DNA of 64,000 bases. Origin: Batillaria attramentaria. Taxonomy: Eukaryota > Mollusca > Gastropoda > Batillariidae. How positions within the stretch are numbered: the stretch's first letter is position 1; each line of letters starts with the position of its first letter. The stretch is taken from assembly GCA_018292915.2 (NCBI GenBank), contig JACVVK020000054.1, forward strand, positions 1,214,501 through 1,278,500, in the 5' to 3' direction. The position numbers were made by a program, and so were the translations under genes. The notes beneath the pieces are model-generated. The model was not told where the DNA came from, searched no databases, and saw only the letters and a list, made by a program, of their open reading frames with translations. Shown here piece by piece: positions 38,021-51,656 of the stretch.

Positions 38021-38179
38021 AAGCCAGATCTTTTGAAAGAACTTTTGAAAGTTCGTCACCGAAACCTCAAGCCAGTAGGCGAGTGCGCGTTTAGCTTTGA
38101 TTGTTTCAAGTCTAATTTGTAAACGTATCTGTTCCGGCTGGTTTCGACTAGGTCTGTATTGTTCCCCTTGATTCAGCAG

Positions 38180-38180
<1 letters not shown>

Positions 38181-38240
<60 letters not shown>
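38181..38240. repeat. (GT)30 microsatellite
   Basis: Uninterrupted GT tract. Confidence 0.95.
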
Positions 38241-39543
38241 GCATATATATTGGTATGAGTGCGGGACGCGCTTGGAGTCATTTCATGAGAATTTGCGCTA
38301 TGTAAAGTACGATTTATTATTATTATTATTATGATGGACGCAGACATTAACCTAGTTTATCCGTGCATGGGTTGAGTAGGAACATCAGTGCAGATTACGA
38401 TCACTGCTGTGGCCTTGACATTCTCCTGCTCAAGATCAAATCCTTTCCCATAGATTTCTTCATTTTCTTGAATCCCTTGCTGTTAAAAGCCTTGTTGAAC
38501 CGTGACAGAAAGCCCCATAAAATCTAGAAAAATTCACCGCCTAGCGCCGTACGATGTTATAGAGTCAGTGCTGGATGTCGGTCTCCTTCGATGGAAACCG
38601 TTAACGACGTTTTAACGGGCTGATAACCGCGAAGGGGCAATCGGAGAGGACAGGCGCGTAATTGAAATTGTCTCCCCCTGATGGTAACACCAGCAGCTGT
38701 CGAGTAGGGCGCCAGACATGACCTCTTTCCTGATGAGAAGATGTGCACTTTTAAGTCAGGCCTGTTAGACCTCGCTGACTGACTGACTAAGGAATGAATG
38801 CTGGCCGCTTGCTTGATTGATTGACTGATTGATTTCTGATGGTTTCTGTAAACTTGGTCGGTCTCGGATCTGTCAAATCCGCAGCTTTTTATTTTTTAAT
38901 GTAGATACAGTAGTGAAAAATTACTCCGTATGCCGGATTGGCTTTTTGCGTGCACACAAAGCTTTCAAAGAATAAGGAAAAACCTTCATAGCTTTCACAG
39001 TCTACATTTGGGATAGTTTGTTGCTGGTTAGCCAGTGGGAGTTTAATGTCCCCGCCGCAATGGAAGGTTAAGGGGGAAAGGACGGCTACAGCTTAACAGT
39101 CCAGCTGAACACTATTCATTTCAGACAGACTGACAGGTCAGCCACAGTGGGCATACCCTTGACTGTGATGAACACAGTTCACACAGCCAGAGGAAACAGG
39201 AAATGTTAGGGAGTAACAGGAAACCTTAGGGAGTAAGACGGAGTTATTTTTACTACACTTGGCAGAACAGCTATGGCCTTTTACTCAAACTATGCCCGTG
39301 TGAAAGAGGCCACGCTGGTGTTTACGCGAAAATCCTTTTAAGGAAAGAGCGAAGAAGGTGTAACGCAGCATTGTCAACCGAAATTTGTACGCGGAAGACA
39401 GGCAGTTGGCAGACATGCGTACAACCTCGTGGGCCACATGCCACCGTAGTTCGATTAGTGAGCGCCCTTTCTTTCACCCTTGCCTTTTCCCACAGTCTTC
39501 TGTCGTTTGGTCTTTTGTTTGTTAGTGTCCATCTGTGTCTCTC

Positions 39544-39545
<2 letters not shown>

Positions 39546-39607
<62 letters not shown>
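39546..39607. repeat. (GT)31 microsatellite
   Basis: Uninterrupted GT tract. Confidence 0.95.
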
Positions 39608-40154
39608 TATCAAATGTTTTGTTGGTGTTTTTGTCATGCTGTGTCCCTTTTTATGAAAAAAATCGAATAAAATGATTTATCGTATTTCACATTTAGGGGT
39701 TTGCCATAATTTTGAATACATGTGGTTTAGAATAATTCTGAATTAATAAGTATGAAATGATTTCTAATTCAGAGGTGTATAATAATTGTGAATTCGGGAA
39801 GTACCAAAGCCATCGTACCAAGAACTGGAAGCGACGCGAGGGTCGAAAGTCTCGTCTTTTTACTGATATTTCAAACTCCGCATACAATGACGCTGGCGAC
39901 AGGATTCGCTGCGTGGGTACGCTATCATCAAAACTTTACTACAGTGACTGTTTCGGCCCTAATGATAAATAACAAATAATAATGTGTGGATTATAGGCGC
40001 TTTTCCAAACTGCTTTGCTCAAAGCGCCGCGAACTGAACCCAACACACAGGACATCAACACATTACAATCACGTGGTGCGAAGGGTCCGTTCAGCTATTT
40101 AGGTTTCGGAATTTAGAATTGCGTTTATTTTGAATTTTGTAGGTCGAAAATATC

Positions 40155-40330
40155 CCAAACAGACGAAGAGAAAGCCGGAGTACCCGGGGAGAACCCCCCC
40201 GACGATCGGCCCGAATAAACGGCGCCATATACCAGAAATAAATATGTTTTGACCCCAAGTAAGACTCGAACCTGACCTCTCGCATTGGTGGCAGAGTCTT
40301 AACCACTAGACCACTGACAGCCCCTACTGC
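40155..40330 (-). mobile_element. tRNA-like SINE (second family)
   Basis: On the - strand: GTCAGTGGTCTAGTGGTTAA (box A), AGGTCAGGTTCGAGTCTTAC (box B), then GGTTCTCCCCGGGTACTCCG downstream. Confidence 0.7.
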
Positions 40331-40829
40331 CACAGTGACCGATTTTTGAACAGGCAAATATCGTTCTGCAAGCAGTCATAAGTCTTACTCCAGAAAAAGA
40401 TTACATTTCACCATTATTTGACTGTATACAAAGCCGAATTATACCCAAAGAACTATAATTATGGATCAGTCTGTGCGAGGAAGTGTATAGTCTGTCAGAC
40501 AGAAAACGGCTATTTTATTCACAGAGGTTTTCTGACAGGTGACAAGGTCGGGGTACAGCATATTAGTTTCCCGAAAATCAGACAATTTAATGATTCCCAA
40601 CTTATTAACCTAATTGTGTCTGCCAATATTAATATGAAGTATTATGCATGCAATTGTTTACCTTATATTCTTTACATGTTGAACATGAATGGGGAAGTTG
40701 CTAGATCGCTACACGCAATGTATATACGCCGCTTGCAAAATGCATTGACAATTACTGCGGTCAACAAAACCGAGAAATAAACTGATATCATGGAGATGCG
40801 CAAAAGAATACCCACACACACCCCTACAC

Positions 40830-40842
40830 ACACACGCACACG

Positions 40843-40925
<83 letters not shown>
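40830..40925. repeat. (CACG/CA)n microsatellite
   Basis: Short CACG/CGCA units followed by about 38 CA units. Confidence 0.95.
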
Positions 40926-40929
<4 letters not shown>

Positions 40930-41336
40930 CATACGAGAATGCATTCCTTCTAGAACGCACTGAAAGGTGTGACACTGGTTTCAGGTTCTCACTGTGCGAG
41001 TGGCACGAAAACAATGTCATGACCAACCTACCCCAACAGATGACAAAACCACACACGTTTTATCAACGCCACACGCACAAAGAAAGCAGGTCGTGTTTTG
41101 TAAAACAACACAATTAAAACTACTGTTTCCCCCTATAACTCATAACCTGGAAACGAGTCAACAACCCACCGCCAGGCAAGTCAATTGTTTTTCAGTGCTC
41201 GGTATGTGGGATGCATATCCCAGGTGTGGTATAGAAATCGCGGACATTTGATTGGATGACGCGCGTGCCACAAGGGATTCATATCAACTCATGCATACTG
41301 GCACGACTGGGAAGTGGCTGGACAGAGCTGCTACAG

Positions 41337-41638
41337 GGCCCGTATGTAAGCGTCGAGGTTAATTTAACCTACGGCTACGGGCTTAACCCAAACTAGGACA
41401 AAAGAAACCCAAAAGCAAAGTTAGATAAAAAAGGAAGCGAAGAAAGGAAGAAAAAATCCTATAACAGCTTAGGCACCTTGCTGGAATGGGCCCGCTTCTT
41501 GATTTAAAACAAAACAACAACAACAACAACCCCCCCCCAAAAAAAAAAAAAAAAAAAAAAACCCTAGAGCTAGTTTAGTTCGAGGTTAGACTCTAACCCG
41601 GGGCTAAAAGCCCTAACCTCGACTTTTACATACGGGCC
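41337..41638 (-). mobile_element. MITE 'Y', copy 3 (best-preserved ends)
   Basis: Left end GGCCCGTATGTAAGCGTCGA and right end TCGACTTTTACATACGGGCC form terminal inverted repeats of about 25 bp. The interior carries AAAGAAACCCAAAAGCAAAG, GCACCTTGCTGGAATGGGCC and CTAGAGCTAGTTTAGTTCGA, plus an A-run at 41530-41560. Confidence 0.85.
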
Positions 41639-42244
41639 CGGGTCTTTTTGCGTAGTCCTGGGCGACGGAGAAGGTGACTTGCTGGAGTGTATACCATGGC
41701 AAGGTGGAAATATGGGTGCGATCGTGGTGGGGGAGGGGAGGATAGGACATCCAGTACCGTGACTATTCAGTACAGGGCTGTGGAGGGAAGCCGGTGGGGG
41801 AAGGGGTGGGGGAAGATGGGGGTGGGGAGGGGGGTTGGATGATGTCAGTGGATGTGCATGCAACACACTAACAAGCAAACAAACAAACTGTGCAAATATG
41901 CAAATTGGGCCGTACACATCAGAGCATTCACAGTCAAACGCCCTACTAGCTCAGCATTGTCGGGACCGCCCCGATACCGCCGCATTAAAGCGGGAAGCAT
42001 ACATGTAACTCATTGTACTTGAGGTTGCGCGCGGTTGTCTCCCTTCCTTTTAGTCGTCGCGTTAAATTCCGACACAGGCATTCCATTCAAACCGTTCTCC
42101 AGAAGAAGTTGGAGGTAAGCGGGGATGTCAAAATACAGTCGAGAAGACTGAGAAGAGCCCGTTGGAATACATATTCCGAAATATCTGTTTGTCCCGTAGT
42201 AAGTTAGAAACTGATACGTCGCCATTCCGGCATCTGTACAGCGG

Positions 42245-42370
<126 letters not shown>

Positions 42371-43558
42371 CACGGTGTGTGTGTGTGTGTGTCAGTGTGC
42401 GTGTGTGTACTCATTTTTCATTCCAAAGCCCCTCTCCGATGGAATTGTATCTTTAGTGAGTACGCTTGATACTCATTGATAAATTCAAGTGTTTTAGATG
42501 CGTTGACAAACACTAGTGAAAAAATCAAACCCCTTTACGTGACTGCTTCCCGGCTCAGTAGTAGCCAAAAGTTTGTCACAGTGCTGGCGGCGTCTGGTTT
42601 GTTACCCCATGTGTGTGTCAATGTCCAGAATAAAATGTGTGTCCAGAATAAAATCACGTGACTCGACTAGTGAGAGTACATGTACCCACAATGGCTGCAC
42701 GGTTGGTTGGCTGGTTAGTTGGGGTATGACGTCCCGCCACAAGAATGATTGGAGACCGGGTCGTAATGGGCAGGACCAGAGGTGGTGGTGGGGGGAGTTG
42801 GGGGGGGGGAGGGGGGACAGCTATTCTAACCAGCTGAATATGATTCAGTTTGGCCAGACTGCGACGCCTCTCATATGACGTATCCTTGATTGTGGGAGCG
42901 GATCCGGCAGTTACCCGGCCCAAACAGATCCACTTTGTACAGTCAAAGGAAGGACTGGTGAAACACCCGAGGAGGGAGCGTATAAACCAGCATGTCTCGA
43001 TTCCTTGTGCAACGGAACTGTTCACAGTGGCTGCACACCTTGCTTGCTGTTCTTCAGTTATACATGATGTGACCGGCTGGCTCACTTGCTTGCTCACAGC
43101 TCGCTTGCCTGACTTGCTTGATCAGTTGCATGATTATGCATAGCCAAATGCACAGCGCTGGAGTACTCGAGGTAAGTGAACGTCCCTGCCACTTTGGCAT
43201 CCATTAATCGGCAGATTTATGGTCGGCCCGAGTACCATCGACCTGAAACTGTAGGTGTAGTGTTCGAACGTCGTATGTCAAATGTCAGACAGATGAGCTC
43301 TCGAGCTTTCGTTTGTTTCCGATGCTCCACTGAGGCCGTTTCTTGTTCCCGTGTGAACAGAACGTTCGAGATGCGAACGAAATTCTTTGCGTTTTAAAGT
43401 TCGGAATATGCCTGATGCCACACTGTTTCAAAATAGCCTTCCTGCAACCTTCCCCCTCTCCATCCCTCCCTACGAACCTTTACCCCTTCCCCCTTCCCAG
43501 CCATCTCTCAATCCCCACCACCGACGTGTATATGTCCTCTGTTACAGTGCATGGTCTT

Positions 43559-43645
43559 CTAAATATCTGTGCTGGCCTGTTTCTCGTTGCCCCGTCTTTG
43601 ATGTCACCGGTATGTGGTGAAAAAAGACGTTAACCCTTAAATTTC
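43559..43645 (+). mobile_element. SINE (family S), 3' fragment
   Basis: CTGTGCTGGCCTGTTTCTCG, TTGCCCCGTCTTTGATGTCA and GTGGTGAAAAAAGACGTTAA; the head is missing. Confidence 0.7.
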
Positions 43646-44139
43646 TTCACTTGATTTTTTTTTTACAGTAACACAAAGTCCACTTAATAACTAGAATGGC
43701 TGAGTTCATTACACTGCCCTCGATGCAGAGATAGCCTGATTTAATTTATTCTAGCAATGACTATTTCGATATTAAAAATGTTTTCCTAATTGCAGCGTCA
43801 CAGTGTATCGTGTCAAACATGTCTTGCGAAAAGATCCCAAAATTACTACAGAAAAGGAAAAAAAAAAAAAAAATCCCAACGATTTCTACGCAAATTATAC
43901 CACTTGCTTCAACAGCGCTGGAGACAGGTGACATAAAACAGCATGTGACATGGATGTAACAACCTTGGCCGTTCTGTACAGGAGTAATAGGCCGTCGCAA
44001 CATGCTTTCAACGCAGCTTCACATCTCGGGCAACGCCACGTAATGCGGAATAATAGCTAGAGAGATGACAGAATGACAAACTAGCGAGGGCAAGTGATAC
44101 ATGTTAGAATCGATGGATTGGTGCAGCACATTGACAGAA

Positions 44140-44270
<131 letters not shown>

Positions 44271-44401
44271 TGTGTGTGAAAGAGTGCATGCGTGCCTGTG
44301 TCTGTGTGTGTGCGCGCGCGCGCGAGTGATGCCAATACATGGTCCCGAATGACGTTTATGCTGTGTATATTTGGACGCTATTTCCATGTTTACTCAGCTT
44401 C

Positions 44402-44715
44402 ATAGAAGCCATCTTATGCTTGGGAACAGTTTCGGTTGTGAGTGGACCTGCACGCTCGAAACACTCTATCTTAATGATTAATAAAGCTCTTAATGCGACA
44501 CAACGCTGTCTACACTCTGCTCGGACGGTCAAAAAATTAAACTTATGTTATTCAGCGGTTGACCGTGCCCACAAGCCTCCCGCTCAGTCCTTAGCCGCGT
44601 CATTGTGTTCCCTTTCGGTGGCTTAGTGCCAGCGTTTGAGATGTTGTACATGAGTCTAAGTGCTGTGATTCTAGACGTCAATAAAACAGCACAGACCGAT
44701 CTGTGAGCATACTTA
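44402..44715 (+). mobile_element. Dispersed repeat 'X', diverged copy
   Basis: GGGAACAGTTTCGGTTGTGA, AAAGCTCTTAATGCGACACA, CTCTGCTCGGACGGTC, GGCTTAGTGCCAGCGT and AAACAGCACAGACCGATCTG align in order with the copies at 20.7 and 62.9 kb. Confidence 0.65.
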
Positions 44716-45106
44716 AAATACTAGAAAACTCTCGATACGTTTTTCTGGCATAGAACAACGCTGTGGAAACATTTTCACCGAAAGCGCTTAATCTGTGCAT
44801 CAGAATCAGCCACTTGAGACACAATATAGCATCTGAAGTCATTGTAGTGACACTGGTTGGCGTATATGCAAATGTTCTACCTACAAATACGTAGATTCGT
44901 ATGGCGTAGCGCACAGACGACGTTATTTTGTTGCACACTGATGATCAGCTGCAGTGCTGATTGTTAGCTATTTTCAGACGAGTACAAAAGCATGTAATAA
45001 TAATGATAATAATAAAGGGTATTTGTGGCGCCCCATCTCACAAGAGGTCAAGGCACGTACATAAACTACACATAACATACAAAAGACATGAACGTATTTA
45101 ATGTAC

Positions 45107-45107
<1 letters not shown>

Positions 45108-45175
<68 letters not shown>
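45108..45175. repeat. (CA)34 microsatellite
   Basis: Uninterrupted CA tract. Confidence 0.95.
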
Positions 45176-45176
<1 letters not shown>

Positions 45177-45809
45177 TTTTTTTGCAGGTGGCATTCAGAG
45201 ATGGAGAGCGAGGAGGGGAGGGGACTGGGGGCTTGGCTCATCTCACTGTTAGGATGCCTGCAAAATCATTGTCATCTGTGGACCGCCTTTGTTAAGATAA
45301 AAGCCAAAATATACATCTGCTGATCTGCCAAACGACTGATTGAGGTGAGTGTGATCTGACGCAGCACATTTACGTGGCACTCAATTTGTGTAATCATGTC
45401 GTGCCTAATTCATGAAATACGCAGTGGCTTTGCCTTAAAGCGTGATATATTTTGAACGGTTGGCTAATTCATGAAACAGGCAGCCAGTTGTAATCAGGAA
45501 ACTTACTAGAGTTCACACACTTGTTTTGAATAAAAAAACAACAATTACAACAACAACAACAAAAACAGGTAGAGGTTTGGAGCTGTTTGGGCTAGAGGCT
45601 GGAATGGGTGGTATTGCTGTCAGATTTCTCTCCTTTGATTCTTGAGTTTGCCAAATTCGTGAATCAGCAGTTTTGTCAAAATCATGCAATAGGTTGGGGG
45701 GCGGGGGGAGAAGGGGGTGGGGGTGGGGGGATACGAGCTGAGCCAAGCTTGAGACACGGAGGGAGGCCGTACGAACTTAAGAAGAGAAGTAAAGTACAAA
45801 TGAACTTAC

Positions 45810-46015
45810 GTAAATGTGTCCGTGGAGCCAGCGAACTTGATTTCGCTTGAATGACTTCCATTCAAATACGTGGCCATGGCCAGGCTGCCGGGACCCTCCG
45901 AGGCAACTGAATGAGTTCTTGCGTCACTCCGTCCAGATACCGAACAGGAGCTGATGTACTTTAAGATTTTGTGCCGGCAGGTGGAAACCACGGCGTTTGA
46001 ACACGATAGGGAGAC
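45810..46015 (-). CDS. Candidate orphan exon (206 nt)
   Basis: Flanked by CCGCAG (acceptor side, 46016-46021) and AC|GTAAGTTC (donor). Only one frame is open throughout: VSLSC... to ...STDTF, ending two bases into a codon. That phase could join the neprilysin-like exon 2 (which begins with one base), so an alternative first exon or 5' UTR exon is conceivable. The protein segment is not recognised. Confidence 0.25.
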
Positions 46016-46112
46016 CTGCGGATAGTGGTAAATACGTCTATAGGAAAAGACAGCAAAAAAGAAGAAAAAAAATCATTCTTGGTCACAAACGTTAGAACTT
46101 CAAAATGGGAAT

Positions 46113-46145
46113 TAGAACAACAACAACAGCAGCAGCAGCAGCAGC

Positions 46146-46188
<43 letters not shown>

Positions 46189-46189
46189 C
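46113..46189 (+). repeat. (CAA/CAG)n trinucleotide tract
   Basis: About 25 units, CAA with an internal (CAG)6. Confidence 0.95.
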
Positions 46190-46621
46190 TGGGCTCAGTA
46201 TACCGCAGCAACTTAATAGAGTCACACTCATTTAAAACATTCGGAAATAACTAGCCTGCACAGCTGTGTTTTCTCAATGATAGCGTTTACAATTGTTCTG
46301 CCGAGGATAAGTAAAGGTCATGTGGTGATACGCCTACCATGTGTTCTGTTTAGAAAATAGGTGGTTGGGAAATGAATAATAAGATGAAAAAGGAGAAGAG
46401 GAAGAGAACAAAAATGAAAAAAAAAGGGGGGGAGGGGGCAGAGAGAGAGAGAGAGAGAGAGAGAGGATATAAACTCGAAATGAAATGAAAACGCGCCAGA
46501 TCAAATGAAACCAAATCTCTTCAAACTAGATAAGAAAACGCAATCATGTAAAATGACAAATCCCCCAAACAACCAAACTACCCACACCGTCTAACTGAGA
46601 AACCCGAATACACATCATACG

Positions 46622-46852
46622 GGTGGGTGGATGGTGTTTGCTGGTTTAACGTCTTTTTTCACCACATACAGGTGATATCAAAGACAATCGGGGCATCGAG
46701 AGAAAAAGGCCATCACACAGCACAAATATTTGGCCCGAGCCGGGATTCGAACTCACGACCCGAGCATTGAAAGTCCAACGCTCTGCCGCTCGGCTATCCC
46801 GTTACGTGGTGGAAATGGACGTTAAACTCCCAAACACCCATCCATCCACCCT
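46622..46852 (-). mobile_element. SINE (family S) followed by an opposed tail fragment
   Basis: Reverse full copy to about 46798 (GGTTTAACGTCTTTTTTCAC ... GGGATTCGAACTCACGACC ... GCTCGGCTATCCCG), then CGTGGTGGAAATGGACGTTA, AACTCCCAAACACCCATCC on the + strand at 46804-46852, the tail of a second copy. Confidence 0.8.
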
Positions 46853-48057
46853 CCGCTGGCCCGACTCCCCTACACACTATACTATTCTACCCACTGTGAC
46901 TGATACCACATGGTAACGTACCTTCCAAGCGCAGAGAATCCCGGGATCTGGCCAAACGGCGAAGACGTTCCGAGTCTTGAGGGCCCGTTTTGGGAAGCGC
47001 TTTGAAAGGGCTTCTGTCCCAAATACACCGCCTCTCCCACTGTCCTGTCTCTCACTCACTGTCTTCTTGCCAATGTGTGCGGTGTCTGCCCGATCCCCTA
47101 GTAGTCTAGCGCGTGGGTCATAAGCCTGTCAGGCGTCCCGTCCCTGTACGACACCTATCTCCTTTCCCAGCCTCCACCACCCCCCTCTTGGTGCCCCCTT
47201 TCCTTTCCTATTGACAGTTCTTTAAGGACTGAAGTAATATGCGGTGCGGTGCACAGCTGTCCTGGTTCGTGATGACAGGTGGGCAACTGTCACGGTGGCA
47301 GAACTACCATGTGGGCGGTGTGCATTGTTCGAATTGATGCATTTGGCTTAAATGGACTCATTTTTCACAAAACATTTCTAACTGAATTTTGAAAAAAGAG
47401 GAATGCGGATACGGAGAAGATTGTATTTCTTAATATGAAGCGACATTACCTTCCCCGCGCCCAGAAAACAACAAAACAAACCCAAACAAACAAACAAATG
47501 AACAACAACAAACCCACAGAAACAAACAAAAGAAAACCCTCACAAACAAAATAAGAGCACGAAGACGGTGCTCACTATTAATATCTAGTGTTAAGAAAAG
47601 GAACCTGTTTCGAATTTAAGAAGTACACTTCCTCATTTCGTGTTTTTCTTTGACGACAAAATGACTTTGTTGTCAAGAACACACATCCACGTTCCTCCAC
47701 AGGCCTTGACAGTTACCCACCGTTTCGGCTGTCCCGATTTGTGATGAGCCAGCCGATTGGATTTTTCGTGTCACTTCGCATCACAGTCGGTGAAAGGACT
47801 TCTCAGTGCGTTGATGCAGGAGCCAGCGTCCAATTCTGGACAGCGTTATGTCTGTCGACTCTATTCAGTTGAAGATGACGTCTTAGCGTCCGGGACACAA
47901 GGCCCTTGAGCCATACCATGGAGGAACCCCCCAGGGAAGGCATTTGAACGAGTTCTCTCCCTCTGCCATGACGCGTAAAATTTAAAAAAAAAAAAAGAAG
48001 AAAAAAAAATGTACCTAATCTTGGGCATCGGGGTTGGACTCTATTTGATATCATTCC

Positions 48058-48059
<2 letters not shown>

Positions 48060-48132
<73 letters not shown>
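48060..48132. repeat. (GT)36 microsatellite
   Basis: GT tract followed by four CTGT units. Confidence 0.95.
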
Positions 48133-49529
48133 TGTCTGTCTGTCTGTGCGCTTTCATCCGTTCAAATAACTGACAAATGCATTCTACCAGCCCATCCATA
48201 GCACCCATTCATCAAGCAAATAATAATAAATTCCAGTCAAATAGTATTTTATTCGGCGTTTGAAAGGAATTCCAGCGTCTGGTTTCAAATCGCACGTTTT
48301 ATCAATCCAGCTCATAGGGGAAGAAGACTCAGAAATTAATAATAATAATAATAATGAATACTTACAAAGCGTTTATTCCTCGGGGATCTCGAAGCGCCTG
48401 CAGGGCTAAAAGGATTAAAAAGGCTAAAAGAGCTAAAACTAAAACAAACAACAACATTAAAAAACAAAACATATAAACAACAAACAACCAAAATTTTCAA
48501 ATAAAAACAACACACTAAAAGGCCAGTTGGCACCAAAGTAAATAAATGTAGTGTGAACGAAACAGTTCTCACTTTCACAGTATTCAGAAATACGACAAAA
48601 ATCAATCGAAATCACAACACAAATTACTTATTTATCTTCATTTTTACGGAGGTAAAAATTACTTATTTCTCTTGCGCGAAACCTTGTAAAAGTATTTCGC
48701 TTAGAGACAGCGTCATTGAAAAGGGAACGATGTGTTTATCAATGGATATACCTCACTAACCAAGTTGTTCACAGTTTGAATTGTTCGCCGAAGCAGCGAA
48801 ATGTTCGCTTTTATTAATGGACATACAACAGTGAACTAAGTATTTTGCTATTTATATCAATTATCCTAATTCACGAAATGTCCACTAATGGGATATAAAA
48901 TACACGACATAAATAAAACTTCTTTTTGAACTTTTTCAACTATTGAGGGTCTGGTTCCCTGTGGCACATAGGGACATTAGGGGACCTGAAAGACACGTCT
49001 CAGGGACAGGAAAACACCTGTTTCCCACAAAAGACAACAAAACTTTCAAGTAGCGTCAGCGTAGTTGTTCTGTACGAATGTCGGAGTAAACTGTAACTGC
49101 TGCCCATATAACTTGACACGTTTTGTTATCGAACTGATGTTTATTAACCTTTTCGACGCCAGTGTCGCAAAATGACGACATGAAGACCCTCACCACTATC
49201 AATCTTTTCATTGTTCCTGAAAACGTACAACACCCTGCTTCGAACTTCTTCAAAGCATGTAGTTCAAAAGACGTCCAAAGCAATATCACGTGAGAAACCT
49301 AAGTTTCTTATTCGCATCAGCTGGTCTGCATGCGTTTTGCTGGGGTTGAACCACCCCCCCCCCCCCTTTTCAACTCCCCTTTGCCCCCGCCTCCCTAACC
49401 CCTACCCCCTTTTCCAAAAGGGTTAATCTGTCAGCGCACGAACAGAAGAGTCCGTTTAATGTGATGCTGAAACAATCCCTGCTTTTAGTTTTGATGGCCG
49501 GATGAACCATGTTTCCTATCTAGTGTAGA

Positions 49530-49645
49530 GTTCAGCCCGAAAAATCAGATGCTCCCTCATGCATACCACGGGTTACGGCCAGCACGCAGCCTACCTCATA
49601 ATCAGGTTTGAGGTACATTTTCGGGCTGAAATATGAACTGTATCG
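49530..49645 (+). mobile_element. Small palindromic element 'Z'
   Basis: TTCAGCCCGAAAAATCAGAT at the left and ACATTTTCGGGCTGAA at the right form terminal inverted repeats of about 16 bp around a 75-bp centre. The best-preserved ends of this family in the window. Confidence 0.75.
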
Positions 49646-50588
49646 CGAAAACTGTACGACCTCCTGAAGCAAATTTCACCACTGTTCCGCAAAACAGATA
49701 CAGTTGCAGTCTCCGACGAATTTATTTATTTATTTATTTTTAAAATTCGTTGGTTCACTGATATTTTGGGCAAACAAAGAATTGTAAGGTTTCGAATATG
49801 CTACCCGAAGAAAATTAGTCAATCTCGAAATGAGGCTAAAATAAACTGTAGAAAGCCTCGAGCGACAATGATATCAAACGTAATCAAACGCAGTGTTAAG
49901 GATGGTCATGCGAGATTTTGATACGCGCATACCGGACTGCTCGTAGGTCGCCTTGAGGTTGAGCAACATTTCATGTTAACAGGTAAGAACTAAGCCAGAA
50001 ATATCCAGCTCAAACCTGAGGTGATTCTGAACTGATAAGTGACTCTATCGCTTACAGAATTACGTGTGGCGTCAAAATTTTAGAAGTTGTAAATATACCC
50101 TGTCGCTAGTGTACAAAATGGGATTATGTTTCACGCCACGTAGGTCGTTTATTTTTTCCCCGGGATTGTTTGTTTGACATAGCAGCTCATTAAGGTCAAG
50201 AAGGCTACTGGGAAGTGGGATAAGGGCTGATTCGACTGCGCGTCTTGGCGAACGTAAGGGCTGTTGAGATGCAAATCATTGCCGCGACCCCGTATCCCTT
50301 TTGTTATGTGGGAACTTCGTACAGCACTCGGCTATGGTTCGGGTTTCAAGCAAGTGTCAATGTTTGATGAAAGCGTGGACACAAGATGATAAGCTTACTT
50401 TTTCGGGGGCGAGAGTGGAGGTATGCAGGATTGTGGGCAAAAAATGTCCCTGTCGGTCTTCGTAGCATGGTACGGGGTTAAAACTCGGGGTATACATTTG
50501 AAAACATGGAATGACCTCTGACTAGAAAGTTCGTGTCTCATTCTCAGACAGCAACACTATACTCTCTCTCTCTCTCTCTCTCTCTCTG

Positions 50589-50757
50589 GGAGCCGGGGTG
50601 GCCGAATGGTAAAGCGTTAGACTTCTAATGCTCGGGTCGTGAGTTCGTATCCCGACTGGGGCCAAATATTTGTGCTGGCTTTTTCATCGTTGCCCCGTCT
50701 TTGATATCACCCGTATGTGGTGGAAACGGACGTTAAACCCCAAACACCCACCCACTA
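50589..50757 (+). mobile_element. tRNA-derived SINE (family S), full length
   Basis: GGGAGCCGGGGTGGCCGAAT, GGTAAAGCGTTAGACTTCTA, GTGAGTTCGTATCCCGACTG, body TTGCCCCGTCTTTGATATCA and CGTATGTGGTGGAAACGGAC, tail CCCCAAACACCCACCCAC. Flanked by CT repeats on both sides. Confidence 0.9.
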
Positions 50758-50760
50758 ACC

Positions 50761-50796
<36 letters not shown>

Positions 50797-50798
50797 TG

Positions 50799-50957
50799 GG
50801 GAGCCGGGACTGTGGAGTAGGACTTCTAATGCTCGGGTCGTGAGTTCGAATCCTCGCTGGGGCGAAAGATTTGTGCTGGCCTTTTCCTCGTTCGGCTGCC
50901 CCGTCATTGACATTACTCATATTTGGTTGAAAAGGATGTTAAACCCGTAAACAGCAC

Positions 50958-50960
<3 letters not shown>
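50799..50960 (+). mobile_element. tRNA-derived SINE (family S), second tandem copy
   Basis: GGAGCCGGGACTGTGGAGTA (short deletion in the box A part), GTGAGTTCGAATCCTCGCTG, GCTGCCCCGTCATTGACATT, AAAAGGATGTTAAACCCG. Confidence 0.85.
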
Positions 50961-50997
<37 letters not shown>

Positions 50998-51656
50998 TTA
51001 CAGCCACACAACATTCCCGTGTACGGCAATATGACCGAAAAAAACCCGACCCTAAATCTGAACATAGATGATAAAAAAAATACACACATCTTCGAGAAGG
51101 TGTATGCTACATTGCTACATCATCGTGTGTGGACATACCTGTCATACAAAGTCTGAACAACACATTCAATCGGTAACCTCACATGATATATTGACCTCTT
51201 TCAATGTTTGCGAAAGAGGCGATAAACAGCCATAAATTGCATTGTGCGAATGAAAGTTTAACAGCCGAGGTACCGGTCACGGGAGTACCCTTTACAGTGC
51301 ACTTCCATGACGTAGCAGTCTGCATTTTATCGTATCGTGACCAAGAATGACGTCGAGGTACCGGTCACCAGAGAATAGCGCTATACGATGGTCTGTTCCC
51401 TGACGTAGGCGTCTGAGTTTATCGTGACAAAGAGTGACGTAAGTTAACACACTTCGTACCGCGCATGAGCATCCCACCCTTTTTCGGTTTTGGCCCTGGA
51501 TGCGAAAATTAGGCAAGGTTTACGGTTACTTGACGGCTCTTACAGCAGTAAACTCGAGTATAATCAAAGTGCAACACTCCCACTAAGCCAAATTTAAATC
51601 CATGTAGACGTGATTTTTTTTTATAGTGAGGCCACTGTGCAGAACCCCAAACTTAC

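Larger units (their letters stand above)
46020..51650. other. Repeat-rich spacer
   Basis: Holds three SINE copies, one Z copy, a (GT)n tract, CT tracts and an A/C-rich segment (47460-47560). No gene signal beyond the neighbouring candidate exons was seen. Confidence 0.5.

Noticed and set aside
40418..40780. 120-codon open frame on the + strand
   Set aside because: Mixed composition and several cysteines, but the region is AT-rich, lacks splice or signal features, and matches no family I know. Chance is the simplest reading; transcript data could overturn this.
42010..42240. Open frame on the - strand next to the (GT)59 tract
   Set aside because: About 75 residues of reasonable composition (GMATYQFLTYYG, PAYLQLLLENGL) after a CTGTACAG acceptor-like site, but no donor, no family match and no partner exons were found.
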